DNA from: Rhizobiaceae bacterium
Lineage (GTDB): Bacteria; Pseudomonadota; Alphaproteobacteria; Rhizobiales; Rhizobiaceae
Direction of reading: 5' to 3'
Length of the DNA: 40,090 nt
Assembly: GCA_019635715.1 (NCBI GenBank)
Contig: JAHBYY010000039.1
Span: forward strand, 1-40,090
Part shown: positions 16,889-26,078 of the stretch, piece after piece
Position numbering within the stretch: position 1 is the stretch's first letter
How the letters are laid out: each line of letters starts with the position of its first letter
Notes under the pieces: model-generated
What the model was told of the DNA's origin: nothing
The model's database searches: none
Seen by the model: the letters and a program-made list of their open reading frames with translations, nothing else
Position numbers and translations under genes: made by a program

Positions 16889-17527
16889 ATGAGCATCACC
16901 GACAGGGCCAATGCGGCGCTCGATTCCGTCTATGCCTCCAAATCGCCCGCCGACGTGGCGCGCGCCTATGCCGACTGGGCGGCCACCTATGACAGCGAGA
17001 CCGCTGCGCTCGGCTATCTGCTGCCCTTCCTGATCGCCGCCTGGGTCGCCCGCTACGTGCCGCCCGGCCAAGGACCTCTGCTCGACGCAGGCTGCGGCAC
17101 GGGCCTGTCCGGCCCGTCGCTGCGGGCGCTCGGCTATGCCGATCTCGCCGGCCTCGACATCTCGCCGGACATGCTGGCCATCGCCGGCGCGCGCGACGCC
17201 TATGCCGAGCTGAGGCAGGGCGCGATCGGCGAGGCGCTGCCCTGGCCGGACGATCATTTCCGCGCCTTCTTCTCCACCGGCGTCTTCACCATGGGTCACG
17301 CGCCCGCGACCGGCCTCGTCGACCTGCTGCGCATCACCCGCCGCGGCGGCCACGCGATCTTCACGGTGCGCGACCGCGTGTTCGAGGCCGGCGGGTTTCG
17401 GCAGGTCTTCGACGAACTGGAGGCGGCCGGAACATGGCGTCCGGTCGAGGAAAGTCCGTGGTTCCGCTGCTATGCGATCGCCGAGCCGGATGCCCTGGTG
17501 AAGGCCTTCGTCTTCGAGGTCCTGTAG
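16889..17527 (+). CDS. Class I SAM-dependent methyltransferase
   Basis: A 212-residue methyltransferase of the Methyltransf_11/25 type. An N-terminal helical region (VARAYADWAATYDSET) precedes motif I LLDAGCGTGLSGPSL, motif II GLDISPDML, and the motif-IV region FFSTGVFTMGHAP, with ITRRGGHAIFTVRD closing the core. The DWAATYD helix and overall length resemble the small-molecule methyltransferase-like group related to METTL27. Substrate unknown. AGG six bases before the ATG at 16889 supports the start. It diverges from the haemoglobin gene. Confidence 0.85.
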   Translation: MSITDRANAALDSVYASKSPADVARAYADWAATYDSETAALGYLLPFLIAAWVARYVPPGQGPLLDAGCGTGLSGPSLRALGYADLAGLDISPDMLAIAGARDAYAELRQGAIGEALPWPDDHFRAFFSTGVFTMGHAPATGLVDLLRITRRGGHAIFTVRDRVFEAGGFRQVFDELEAAGTWRPVEESPWFRCYAIAEPDALVKAFVFEVL

Positions 17528-17589
17528 CCTCGGCGACGGTTGTGTGCCTGCCGGGCCGGTCCTAAGGTGGCGTCCGGAAGGAGAGGCAC

Positions 17590-17886
17590 ATGGGCTTGCG
17601 GGAAAAGGCGCATCTCCGGCGCGCGCTGGCGAACGGCACGGCGACGATCGATCAGATGCGCGAGGCCCTGGATGCGCTCTGGTCGATCGTCGAGGCGGTC
17701 GATGCGCGTCTGGACATACGACGCCGGGCGGTCACCCTCTCGGCCGACAACATCACGCTGACCAGCGGCAACGCCACCATCGAGCTCAACAAGGATGGGT
17801 CGATCACCATCCGCGGCAGCGGAACGGTGGAGGTGAAGGGCAGCGGCGACCTTCAACTCTACGGCCACAAGGTCAGGCAGAACTAG
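17590..17886 (+). CDS. Small protein with a phage spike / VgrG tip-like beta-repeat C-terminus
   Basis: A 98-residue protein. Residues 1-45 are predicted helical (REKAHLRRALANGTATIDQM, ALDALWSIVEAV). From residue ~48 it consists of short strands of alternating hydrophobic residues: AVTLSADNITLTSGNATIEL, NKDGSITIRGSGTVEVKGSG, DLQLYGHKV. This pattern, above all IELNKDGSITIRG, resembles the beta-helical tail of phage baseplate spikes (gp5/gpV) and of T6SS VgrG proteins. The rest of such proteins is missing and no tail or T6SS gene is adjacent. AAGGAG precedes the ATG by about eight bases. It could be a free-standing mini-spike or a decayed fragment. Confidence 0.65.
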   Translation: MGLREKAHLRRALANGTATIDQMREALDALWSIVEAVDARLDIRRRAVTLSADNITLTSGNATIELNKDGSITIRGSGTVEVKGSGDLQLYGHKVRQN

Positions 17887-18130
17887 CCCCTGTCGAGGGT
17901 CCGCGACGCCGAAACGGGGGATTTCGACCACACCCCTCCGGGGCGCGGCGGATTTCGCGCCCGATCCATAACTGTCCACAGGCCCTAGCGGGCCGATTCT
18001 GATATCTGCATCCCACTGATACCGGCTCCCCCGGCAAATGTCAGAATCGATGGACGACTCGAGCAAATCCAGCGGCTGGAACCCGCCCCCGCATGCCGCG
18101 TTAGCCGGCATCGCAGATGAGGGGACGTCC

Positions 18131-18703
18131 ATGGAACAGCTCGTCGAGGAGTTCGGCCATCCGACCTACACCTCGTTTCCGGTCATCGTGGCCCGACTCC
18201 TGCTGGCCACGATTTTCGGGGCGGCCATCGGCTTCGAGCGTGAATGGCGCAACCGCCCGGCGGGGCTGCGCACCCACATCATGGTCTGCGTCGCCGCGGC
18301 GACCTTCGCCATCCTGACGATCGAGATCGTCCACGCCGACGCCTTCCAGGTCGACGCCGTCAAGGATGCGGTGAAGGTCGACCCGATCCGCATCGTCGAG
18401 GCGGTCACCGCCGGCGTCGCCTTCCTGGCGGCAGGGGTGGTGATCTTCACCAAGGGACAGGTCCACGGCCTGACGACGGGCGCCGGATTGTGGCTTGCCG
18501 GCGCCATCGGCGTCGCCTGCGGTCTCGGCCTGTGGCAGGTCGCCGCCTTCGCCACGCTGATGGCGTTGCTGGTGCTGGGGCTGCTGGCCGCGCTGGAGAA
18601 CAGAATGGATCTCAACAAGGGCGACGACTTCTCCCTGTCCGATGCCGGGAACAACGTCGCGACTTCGCAACGCGCGGCCAGATCGAGAGACAGCGAGCCG
18701 TAG
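18131..18703 (+). CDS. MgtC/SapB family membrane protein
   Basis: A 190-residue inner-membrane protein with MgtC/SapB signatures: LLLATIFGAAIGFEREWRNR, GLRTHIMVCVAAATF, VTAGVAFLAAGVVIF and LTTGAGLWLAGAIGVACG, about five helices. MgtC in pathogens supports survival at low Mg2+ and modulates ATP synthase and phosphate uptake; the role of environmental homologues is less clear. I chose the ATG at 18131 (MEQLVEEFGHP), with an AGGGGA close upstream. An in-frame ATG at 18038 would add 31 polar residues that look non-homologous. The ~240 bp upstream contain no gene and no recognised riboswitch. Confidence 0.87.
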   Translation: MEQLVEEFGHPTYTSFPVIVARLLLATIFGAAIGFEREWRNRPAGLRTHIMVCVAAATFAILTIEIVHADAFQVDAVKDAVKVDPIRIVEAVTAGVAFLAAGVVIFTKGQVHGLTTGAGLWLAGAIGVACGLGLWQVAAFATLMALLVLGLLAALENRMDLNKGDDFSLSDAGNNVATSQRAARSRDSEP

Positions 18704-18786
18704 CGGATCGAGCCGGCTGAAATCCGAAGCTTGTCGCGTCACTGCACGGCGCGCCCCCCGCAGGGGAAGCGGATCGGCTGAACCGC

Positions 18787-19371
18787 CTACTCAAAAAGTT
18801 GGATCGGCGGCCGATCCTGTTCGCCGTCGATGCTTCCCAGGCTGCGCCAAAGCCTGTCGGGTCCCACAACAAGCGAGCCAACCATCCCGCTCCAGACGAA
18901 ATGTTTCACGCCCGCCGAATCGATCGACTCGATCTGAAAGCCGAAATAGAATTGTCGCGCCGCGCTGTCGGATCTGTCCGGCGCGCCCTCGTCGAAATGG
19001 CCGCCCGCCACCGCAATCGGCACGTTCAACTCGACGACCTTGAGGTCCCGCGGCGCCACGATCAGCGGGAAGAGTCCGTCGGCGACACCCACCGGCCCGC
19101 CAAAACCTCCCTGGTCGAGATCGCGCCGGCCGGCATATTGATATGTCACACCAAGCACGATCGCCGGCCTGTTGCCGGGATTGGCGAAAACCGTCTTGAC
19201 CGTGACGAAGCCCGGGCCACCCGGATCGACGGCAATGCTGCCCTTCTCGTAGTCGACGATGCGCATGAGCGCATGGTCGACCACGCGCAAATTGCTGAAG
19301 TAGAATGACGTGGCCGACAGGATCAGCGCCACGAAGGAAAAGCCGAGGCTGACGAAGTCCTTGGTGCTCAC
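18787..19371 (-). CDS. Membrane-anchored protein of unknown function
   Basis: A 194-residue protein with one N-terminal membrane helix ([17 protein letters not shown]). A ~160-residue presumably periplasmic domain follows, rich in beta-strand-like segments: [49 protein letters not shown]. The [15 protein letters not shown] segment recalls immunoglobulin-like extracellular domains, but I do not recognise a family. No catalytic motif or cysteine pair is seen. It converges on the MgtC gene and diverges from the leuC side. Confidence 0.65.
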   Translation of the reverse strand: MSTKDFVSLGFSFVALILSATSFYFSNLRVVDHALMRIVDYEKGSIAVDPGGPGFVTVKTVFANPGNRPAIVLGVTYQYAGRRDLDQGGFGGPVGVADGLFPLIVAPRDLKVVELNVPIAVAGGHFDEGAPDRSDSAARQFYFGFQIESIDSAGVKHFVWSGMVGSLVVGPDRLWRSLGSIDGEQDRPPIQLFE

Positions 19372-19504
19372 GAAAATTGGCCCGACGCCATGCGATCACC
19401 GACAATAGCTGCCGCGCTCGGAGACTTACAAGCCGCCGGCGCGATCGGGCAGGCATCTGCGGCATGGATTGCCCAGATCGCCCAAAATTGCTATCAGCGC
19501 GGCC

Positions 19505-19621
19505 ATGGAAGAACTCTTCGGCGATCCGGCCTACAAGGGGTTCGTGCTGCAGGACCGCAAGCGCCTGCCGGCACGCTTCTTCGCGCGCATCTCCGGCGCG
19601 GCGCTCGCCCGACTTCCCTGA
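19505..19621 (+). CDS. Possible 38-residue small protein upstream of leuC
   Basis: An ATG at 19505 opens a frame that reads [20 protein letters not shown] and ends with a basic, Ala/Arg-rich stretch before TGA at 19619. The composition looks protein-like, with charged and aromatic residues early. No Shine-Dalgarno sequence is evident and no family is recognised. It ends 70 bases before leuC. It could be a leader-type small ORF, a remnant of a larger gene, or chance. Confidence 0.3.
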   Translation: MEELFGDPAYKGFVLQDRKRLPARFFARISGAALARLP

Positions 19622-19691
19622 GCCGACGGGCTTGCCGGCAAATGCCGGTCAGACAGTTCAACATCATCGCCAGATCGACGGATTCACGCAT

Positions 19692-21104
19692 ATGAGCGCA
19701 CCGCGCACCCTCTACGACAAGATCTTCGACGACCATGTCGTCGACCGGCAGGACGACGGCACCTGCCTGCTCTACATTGACCGCCACCTCGTCCATGAGG
19801 TCACCAGCCCGCAGGCCTTCGAGGGCCTGCGCATGTCGGGCCGCAAGGTCCGCCACCCCGAGCGGACGCTGGCCGTCGTAGACCACAACGTCCCGACCTC
19901 TCCGGACCGCAAGCGCGGCATCAACCGCAACGAGGAGAGCCGCGTCCAGATCGCGGCGCTGGCCCAGAACGCCAAGGATTTCGGCGTCGAATACTATTCG
20001 GAGAACGACGTCCGGCAGGGCATCGTCCATATCATCGGTCCGGAGCAGGGCTTTACGCTCCCCGGCATGACGATCGTCTGCGGCGACAGCCATACCTCCA
20101 CCCACGGAGCATTCGGCGCCCTTGCCCACGGCATCGGCACGTCGGAAGTCGAGCATGTGCTCGCCACCCAGACGCTGATCCAGAAGAAGGCGAAGAACAT
20201 GCTGGTGCGCGTCGACGGCCAACTGCCGGCCGGCGTTACCGCCAAGGACATCGTGCTCGCCATCATCGGCGAGATCGGCACGGCCGGCGGCACCGGCTAC
20301 GTCATCGAATATGCCGGCGAGGCGATCCGCGCGCTGTCGATGGAAGGCCGCATGACGGTCTGCAACATGTCGATCGAAGGCGGCGCGCGCGCCGGCCTGA
20401 TCGCGCCGGACGAGACCACCTTCGCCTACGTCAAGGACAAGCCGCGCGCTCCCAGGGGCGCGGCCTGGGACATGGCGCTCGACTACTGGAAGACGTTGAG
20501 GTCGGACGAAGGCGCGCATTACGACAAGGTCGTCGTGCTCGACGCCGCCAAGCTGCCGCCGATCGTCACCTGGGGCTCGTCGCCCGAGGACGTCGCCGCG
20601 GTCACCGGCGTCGTGCCGGATCCGGACCAGATCGAAGACGAGAACAAGCGCAATTCCAAGAAGCGTGCGCTCGACTACATGGGCCTGACCCCCGGCACGA
20701 AGATGACCGACATCGCGGTGGATCGCGTCTTCATCGGCTCCTGCACCAATGGCCGAATCGAGGATCTTCGCGCCGCCGCGGCCGTCGCCAGGGGCAAGAA
20801 GGTGGCGCCCAGCGTCAATGCCATGATCGTCCCCGGCTCCGGCCTGGTGAAGGAACAGGCCGAGGCCGAAGGGCTCGACAAGGTGTTCATCGAGGCCGGC
20901 TTCGACTGGCGCGAGCCAGGCTGCTCGATGTGCCTCGCCATGAACGACGACCGGCTCGCTCCCTACGAACGCTGCGCCTCGACATCGAACCGCAATTTCG
21001 AAGGTCGGCAGGGTTTCAAGGGCCGCACCCATCTCGTTTCGCCGGCCATGGCTGCGGCGGCGGCGATCGCCGGCCATTTCGTCGACATCCGCGACTGGCA
21101 GTGA
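19692..21104 (+). CDS. leuC: 3-isopropylmalate dehydratase large subunit
   Basis: A 470-residue aconitase-family enzyme. It begins [18 protein letters not shown] and shows the family motifs [40 protein letters not shown], and the 4Fe-4S ligands in IGSCTNGR and the GCSMC pair. With LeuD it isomerises 2-isopropylmalate to 3-isopropylmalate in leucine synthesis, in the cytoplasm. leuD is not adjacent; in rhizobia leuC commonly stands apart near rplS. The upstream frame extends further, but only the ATG at 19692 matches the conserved N-terminus. A hairpin follows the stop. Confidence 0.96.
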   Translation: MSAPRTLYDKIFDDHVVDRQDDGTCLLYIDRHLVHEVTSPQAFEGLRMSGRKVRHPERTLAVVDHNVPTSPDRKRGINRNEESRVQIAALAQNAKDFGVEYYSENDVRQGIVHIIGPEQGFTLPGMTIVCGDSHTSTHGAFGALAHGIGTSEVEHVLATQTLIQKKAKNMLVRVDGQLPAGVTAKDIVLAIIGEIGTAGGTGYVIEYAGEAIRALSMEGRMTVCNMSIEGGARAGLIAPDETTFAYVKDKPRAPRGAAWDMALDYWKTLRSDEGAHYDKVVVLDAAKLPPIVTWGSSPEDVAAVTGVVPDPDQIEDENKRNSKKRALDYMGLTPGTKMTDIAVDRVFIGSCTNGRIEDLRAAAAVARGKKVAPSVNAMIVPGSGLVKEQAEAEGLDKVFIEAGFDWREPGCSMCLAMNDDRLAPYERCASTSNRNFEGRQGFKGRTHLVSPAMAAAAAIAGHFVDIRDWQ

Positions 21105-21110
21105 CGTCAT

Positions 21111-21130
21111 GCGGCAGCCTCGGCTGCCGC
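21111..21130 (+). terminator. Hairpin downstream of leuC
   Basis: GCGGCAGC at 21111-21118 pairs perfectly with GCTGCCGC at 21123-21130 around a CTCG loop, seven bases after the leuC stop. There is no T run after it, so it is a candidate transcript end or stabiliser rather than a canonical terminator. Confidence 0.45.
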
Positions 21131-21252
21131 GCCTGCCGCCGGGTTAACGTAATGTTAGCCGTGACTGACTAGACCAGTGGCGGGGGCGCCGGCCTCCTCG
21201 CCACGGTCAATCCGTCTCGGGCGGGGCCTGGGGAAAGCGCCGGGAATGTGCT

Positions 21253-22452
21253 TTGGACCAGGGTCTATTCATAGCGCTGCTGAGCCCGGTGGTCATGACG
21301 CTGCTGGGGACGGCGTTCATGGTCTTCGCCATCTTCCAGCGCCGTCGCCGGCACATCTTCGTGCTCGGCGGCTGCTATCTCATCACGGCGCTCGGCTTCA
21401 CCATCCAGTCGTTCGAACTGGGTCTCGGCTTCACGACGAAGAAATTCGTCGCCAACCTCCTGTTCGTCATCGCGCTCTCGCTGCTCTCGGGAGCGGTCAT
21501 CGCGCGTCAGATGGTCCCCGTCCCCTATGCGGCGCTGGGCATTACGGCGGTCGTTACCCTGGCCGTGTTCTCCTGGTTCCTGCTGATCGATGTCGATTTC
21601 CTGATGCGCGTGCTTGCCATCAATTTCGGCCTGGGCACCATGTGCCTGATCGCCGGCATCTTCCTCCTGCAGTCGCGCCGGCGGGCGCTCATCGACCGCA
21701 GCCTGGCCTGGCTGGCCTTTCTCGGCTTTGCCGACTTCATGATCCGGCCGCTGGTGGCGGCCTGGGTGGGTGTCGGCAGTGACCCGCTCGACCGTCCGCT
21801 GACGTCATCCTACTGGCTGATGACCAATCTCTCGGCGATCGTCTTCTGCCTGCTGATCGCCCTGACCCTCCTGTCGGCGGTGGCGATCGATGCCATGCGT
21901 GAACTCACCACCGAATCGCGCACCGATCCGCTGTCCGGCCTGCTCAACCGCCGCGGCTTCGAGGAGCAGGCGGTCCCCTATCTGTCGACGACCGACGCGG
22001 ACACGATGCCGATCAGCCTCATCCTCGCCGATCTCGATCATTTCAAGGAAGTCAACGATCTTTACGGACACGAGGCGGGTGATCGATTGATCACCGGCTT
22101 CGCCAGGTTGATCGGCGACAGGGGCGGCCCCCAGGCGATCATCGCGCGCACCGGCGGCGAGGAGTTCGCACTCCTTCTGCCCAACTATGACCTGGGCTCC
22201 GCCTGCCTTCTTGCCGAAAGCATCCGCCGCGACACGCCCATCCTCCAGCATGAGGTTGCGGCGGGCGTGGTGACAGGCCGCACCTGCAGCCTGGGCGTCA
22301 CCGCGAGGTCGGGACGCGAGGAACTCTGGACCTTCTTCCATCGCGCCGACGATGCCCTGATGCAGGCGAAGCGCAACGGCCGCAACAGTGTCAGGACGGC
22401 ATTTGCGCGGCCCACCACTCGCCTCGCCATCGCCCGGCAGGCGGCGGGATAG
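21253..22452 (+). CDS. Membrane-bound diguanylate cyclase (GGDEF), first of a tandem pair
   Basis: A 399-residue protein. Residues 1-215 hold about six membrane helices forming an N-terminal sensor-like region. The GGDEF domain follows: TDPLSGLLNRRGF, ILADLDHFKEVNDLYGHEAGD, and the active-site GGEEF at 301-305. It should make cyclic di-GMP from two GTP. The RxxD inhibitory site expected five residues before GGEEF is absent. The only in-frame start near the N-terminus is TTG at 21253 (MDQGLFIALLSP); the neighbouring paralogue begins with the same residues encoded from ATG, which supports this unusual start. The upstream sequence has only a weak ribosome site, so expression may be low. Confidence 0.88.
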   Translation: MDQGLFIALLSPVVMTLLGTAFMVFAIFQRRRRHIFVLGGCYLITALGFTIQSFELGLGFTTKKFVANLLFVIALSLLSGAVIARQMVPVPYAALGITAVVTLAVFSWFLLIDVDFLMRVLAINFGLGTMCLIAGIFLLQSRRRALIDRSLAWLAFLGFADFMIRPLVAAWVGVGSDPLDRPLTSSYWLMTNLSAIVFCLLIALTLLSAVAIDAMRELTTESRTDPLSGLLNRRGFEEQAVPYLSTTDADTMPISLILADLDHFKEVNDLYGHEAGDRLITGFARLIGDRGGPQAIIARTGGEEFALLLPNYDLGSACLLAESIRRDTPILQHEVAAGVVTGRTCSLGVTARSGREELWTFFHRADDALMQAKRNGRNSVRTAFARPTTRLAIARQAAG

Positions 22453-22613
22453 GGAAGGCTCGCGTGGGACCGGGACAGATCCGCTTCACTCCTTCGCAAA
22501 CATGTTTGTGGCGCGGCGGCCGCCCGATGCCGGCGCCCCGCCACATTCCTTAACGTCCTGTTTCCGATATGCCTCTACCCTCCGGACAGCGAGGCAATCG
22601 CATCCGGGAAGGC

Positions 22614-23816
22614 ATGGACCAGGGACTGTTCATATCGCTGCTCAACCCGGCGATCGCGCTCGTGCTGGCGTTCGCCCTCGTAGCGCTGTGGTCGGTGCGC
22701 CGTGAAAGCCGATACATCCTGCTGATCGCCGCCTCCTACCTGGGCGTCGCCCTCGGCTTCGTGCTTCAGACCTTCGAATTCGGCATGGGTTTCGAGGCGT
22801 CCCGGCTCATTTCCGTCACGCTGTTCTTCGCCTCGACATTCCTGCTCGGCCATGCCGTGCTTCTGCGCCAGGGCCTTGCCGTTCCGGTCGTCGCCTTCGC
22901 GGTCTGCTGTCTCGTCTCCCTGACGGCGTTCTGCTGGCTGCTGGTCGCCGAGCCGCATTTCGTCGGCCGCATCTTCGCCGTGAATTTCGGCATCGGCACC
23001 ATGTGCCTGATCCTCTGGTGGCGGCTGCGCAGCGGTCCGAACGCCGAACTGATCGACAGGATCCTGACGATCCTGGCCGGGCTTCGGGCCCTGGACTTCT
23101 TCCTCAGGCCCGTGGCGATCACCATGATCGAGGGCGATCCCTCCGTCGAAACCAATCTGCGTGAGTCCGCCCACTGGCTCGCGACAAGCCTGTCGGCGGT
23201 CGTCTTCTCGATCACCACGGCGATCCTGCTGATGACCATGGCGGCCAGGGACGTCATGGCCGAGCTGCGCGAGGAGTCGCATACCGATCCGCTTTCGCGC
23301 CTGCTCAACCGCCGCGGCTTCGACATCAAGGCCACTGCCATGCTGCAAACGCTCGGCGGGTCGACGACGGCCGTGGTGATCGCCGACATCGACCACTTCA
23401 AGGCGGTCAACGACCGGCATGGCCACGCGGTCGGCGACCTGGTCATTCGCGGTTTCGCGGCGTTTCTGCGCTCCGCGCCGGCCGGCAGCGTCGTCGCCCG
23501 CATCGGCGGCGAAGAATTCGCCGTCTTCCTGCCGCACTGCACGCTCTCCGCCGCGCGGCTCTTCGCCGAAGGCGTCCGGACCGCCTGCGCAAGCGGACCG
23601 ATCGGCGGTCTTCCCGAAGGACGGCCGATCACCGCGAGCTTCGGCGTGGCGCAGGTGCATCCGGATGAAGACCTCGCCGCGACGATGCGCAGGGCCGACG
23701 CGGCGCTGTACGCCGCCAAGATGGCGGGCCGCGACTGCGTCCGGACATCGGATGTATCGCCGGTGCCGGCGTCGCGGGCGCCCCAGGCCGCCGGGCCGGC
23801 GATCAGTCCGGCGTGA
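22614..23816 (+). CDS. Membrane-bound diguanylate cyclase (GGDEF), second of a tandem pair
   Basis: A 400-residue paralogue of the preceding gene, similar from the first residue (MDQGLFISLLNP) through six helices (LGVALGFVLQTFEFGMGFEA is shared in pattern) to the GGDEF domain: TDPLSRLLNRRGF, VIADIDHFKAVNDRHGHAVGD, and GGEEF at about 298-302. It is predicted to make cyclic di-GMP. As in the first copy, no RxxD inhibitory site is found before GGEEF. The ATG at 22614 is preferred over 22569 by comparison with the paralogue. Its last 14 bases overlap the convergent protease-like gene. Confidence 0.9.
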   Translation: MDQGLFISLLNPAIALVLAFALVALWSVRRESRYILLIAASYLGVALGFVLQTFEFGMGFEASRLISVTLFFASTFLLGHAVLLRQGLAVPVVAFAVCCLVSLTAFCWLLVAEPHFVGRIFAVNFGIGTMCLILWWRLRSGPNAELIDRILTILAGLRALDFFLRPVAITMIEGDPSVETNLRESAHWLATSLSAVVFSITTAILLMTMAARDVMAELREESHTDPLSRLLNRRGFDIKATAMLQTLGGSTTAVVIADIDHFKAVNDRHGHAVGDLVIRGFAAFLRSAPAGSVVARIGGEEFAVFLPHCTLSAARLFAEGVRTACASGPIGGLPEGRPITASFGVAQVHPDEDLAATMRRADAALYAAKMAGRDCVRTSDVSPVPASRAPQAAGPAISPA

Positions 23817-24627
23817 CCAGCCGGAACCGGGCCAGCTCGTCACGGCTGAAATAATAGAGCGCGCGCGGCGGCGTATCGAGCGCATGCAGCCACAGCGCCG
23901 GATCGACATCCATCGACGACAGATGGCGGGTGATGCGGGCGGTCGTCGACTGCGCATCCGCCATCACCTGCGCAGCCGGAATTTCCTCGGTGCCGGCGGC
24001 GTAGAACTGGTGAACTCCGAGCGCGGCCTTCTCGCCGGCACGGCGATGCGTGCCGCCTGCAAACACCAGCGGACAGGAGGAGGCGCACAGGGCGCCGTCC
24101 GAGACCTCGGTGGAAAGCCCGCGCTCCCGGATCAGCCGCGCCATCGACATGGCGTCTTCGAGCGCGCCGCCCGGAGAATCCAGCGCCACGGTCTTCACAT
24201 ATTCGCCGCGCACCGCGATCTCCGCCGCGAAACGATCGGCGGCACCCGCCTCGATGCTGCCGGTCGCCTTCAGCACCCCGCCGGCTTCGAGCGTGAAGCG
24301 GATAGGCTGACGCAGCGCCTCGCTCTCCGTCGTCAGAAAGGGCCTCGGATCGCTCGAATTCGGCTGCGTCCCGCCCTCGACCGCGGGCGGCAGGACGGGC
24401 GACGCCTCGATCGGCGGCGCCAGCCGAGCCTCGGCCATCTGATTGGCCCGCCACAGATCGTAGAGATCGATCGACAGCACGCCGATGGCGCCGATCAGCA
24501 GGCCGCGAAACGCCCAGCGGATCACCTCGCCGTCGTCGAAACGAGACAGGTAGCGCAGCAGCAGGGAACGCGGCCTCGCCGTCTCCCCGGCGAGGCGCGG
24601 GCGATCCGGTCGCGGGTCGACGTTCAC
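23803..24627 (-). CDS. ClpP-like membrane-anchored serine protease homologue
   Basis: A 274-residue protein. A basic N-terminal cytoplasmic stretch and one membrane helix (AFRGLLIGAIGVLSIDLY) precede a periplasmic domain with the ClpP/crotonase-like pattern: VALDSPGGALEDAMSMARLI, then GALCASSCPLVFAGGTHR with the candidate nucleophile Ser between two cysteines, then ALGVHQFY with the candidate catalytic His. These features are shared with a family of predicted periplasmic ClpP-like proteins; no member's substrate is known to me. It starts at a GTG that overlaps the TGA of the upstream gene (GTGA), so it is coupled to the four-helix membrane protein at 24624-25961. Confidence 0.75.
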   Translation of the reverse strand: MNVDPRPDRPRLAGETARPRSLLLRYLSRFDDGEVIRWAFRGLLIGAIGVLSIDLYDLWRANQMAEARLAPPIEASPVLPPAVEGGTQPNSSDPRPFLTTESEALRQPIRFTLEAGGVLKATGSIEAGAADRFAAEIAVRGEYVKTVALDSPGGALEDAMSMARLIRERGLSTEVSDGALCASSCPLVFAGGTHRRAGEKAALGVHQFYAAGTEEIPAAQVMADAQSTTARITRHLSSMDVDPALWLHALDTPPRALYYFSRDELARFRLVTPD

Positions 24628-25961
24628 GGATCCGCCCGCTTGCGGTCAGACACGGCGAGCTGCGTCACATTTTCCGCGGCTGCGCGTCCCTGCACATCGG
24701 CCGCCGCCGCTCGCGCGCCCGTCGTCTCGGAGGCCGCACCCTCGCCGACCGGATCTTCGGCGACGGTCGGGGCCGGCGGCTGGAGCAGATGGTTGAGGCG
24801 CTGCGCCCTCAGCAGGTCGCCCGCCGTGATGCGGTCGGCATCCTCGAATTCGTCCTCGCCGCGCCGCATCACGCCGTGGACAACGGCCATGATGGCGACG
24901 AGGACGGCCGGCAGCAGGTCGATCGAGATCGCACCGGCCCAGCTCGGGATGAAATCGCCGGCATAGCGCAGCACCGCTTCCGCCGATGTCAGCGGCACAT
25001 AGCGTCTTTCGGGTACCTTCGGCTGCGCCAGGATCTCGGCGGCCGCGTCCGACAGCGCCTTCGACTGCGCCGCGACCGACGAGCGGATGGTGTTCATCAC
25101 CTGGTCCTGCCGCGTCGCGAGATCCGGGGTCGAGCCGTCCGCGACGGGCGCGATGAAGCCGACGGACAGGTCCGCGGCGGCGCGGCTCACCGAGGCCGCG
25201 ATCGAGGTCTGCTCCAGCGAGGCGATGACGCCGGCCAGCGCCACGGACTCCGCGGCGAACTGGTCGGAGCGCTGCTCAATGGGTCCGGGCGCCGAGACGA
25301 GGCCGCGCATCGCCGCCAGCCGGGCCTGCCCCTCTTCGAAGGCGGCCTGGATCGGCTCGCGCGAAGCCTGGATGGTGGTTTCCAGCTCGCGCATCTGCGC
25401 CGCCATCTGGCTGAGCAGTTGCACCACGCTTCCCGACCCGGACGTGCCGGTGAGCGCACCGGAAGACTGTTCGTCGCTTGCCAGCCGCGAGAACCGCTCC
25501 GCCGCGCGCTGGATGTCGGGCAGCAGCGACACCGTTCCCAGCGCGTTCGTATGGGCCTGGTCCAGATCTGCCGTGTAGCCTTCGAGCGTGATCGCCAGAT
25601 GCTGCTCGACCGCCGCCGAACCGGCGAGCGCGGCGGCGTTCAGCCAGGACGACATCGCGACGATCATCGCGCAGCCGAGCGCCATGATCGCCACCAGCGA
25701 CAGCCGCGAAGCGCCGTCGCGCATCTCGGGCAGGAAGCGGATGAGATAGGTCCAGAAGCCGTACATGGCGACCGACACGGACGCCGAATAGATGATCGCC
25801 GCGAAGAACACGACGGCAGCCGACCCGTCGAGCAGGCTGCGCACGCCCAGATAGGTATAGACGCCGCTCGCCAGCGCCAAGGTCGCCAGCACGAAACGCG
25901 TCATCGTCTCGAGGCCGGCAATATGGTCCTTCAGACGGCGCGACTGGGCCGCATGGCTCAT
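24624..25961 (-). CDS. Four-TM membrane protein with a long helical extramembrane region
   Basis: A 445-residue protein. Three membrane helices lie in the first ~110 residues (FVLATLALASGVYTYLGV, AAVVFFAAIIYSASVSVAMY, LSLVAIMALGCAMIVAMSSW). A ~220-residue alpha-helical, Ala/Gln/Glu-rich region follows (MAAQMRELETTIQASREPIQ), with a fourth helix near residues 345-370 (LLPAVLVAIMAVVHGVM) and an Ala-rich cytoplasmic tail. The arrangement suggests a helical periplasmic bundle between TM3 and TM4. No known domain is recognised. AGGAG about eight bases before the ATG at 25961 supports the start. It is the first gene of a coupled pair with the ClpP-like protease homologue, hinting at a membrane protease and its partner. 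Confidence 0.7.
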   Translation of the reverse strand: MSHAAQSRRLKDHIAGLETMTRFVLATLALASGVYTYLGVRSLLDGSAAVVFFAAIIYSASVSVAMYGFWTYLIRFLPEMRDGASRLSLVAIMALGCAMIVAMSSWLNAAALAGSAAVEQHLAITLEGYTADLDQAHTNALGTVSLLPDIQRAAERFSRLASDEQSSGALTGTSGSGSVVQLLSQMAAQMRELETTIQASREPIQAAFEEGQARLAAMRGLVSAPGPIEQRSDQFAAESVALAGVIASLEQTSIAASVSRAAADLSVGFIAPVADGSTPDLATRQDQVMNTIRSSVAAQSKALSDAAAEILAQPKVPERRYVPLTSAEAVLRYAGDFIPSWAGAISIDLLPAVLVAIMAVVHGVMRRGEDEFEDADRITAGDLLRAQRLNHLLQPPAPTVAEDPVGEGAASETTGARAAAADVQGRAAAENVTQLAVSDRKRADP

Positions 25962-26078
25962 CGGGTCACTCTCCTGGACGCCCCCCGGCGCTTGGAGACC
26001 GGCAGGATGCCGGAACAAAGATGACCGAATAAGGGCCGGCCGCCAACTGCGAAACCGGCGGCTGCGGCACGTCGCTCC

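Noticed and set aside
16889-17527. Ubiquinone methyltransferase (UbiE/UbiG)
   Set aside because: The AdoMet motif is generic, and the length and N-terminal helix do not match UbiE or UbiG.
18004-18130. Mg2+ riboswitch upstream of the MgtC-like gene
   Set aside because: No M-box-like conserved pairing could be recognised; only a short GGCCC/GGGCC pairing lies upstream.
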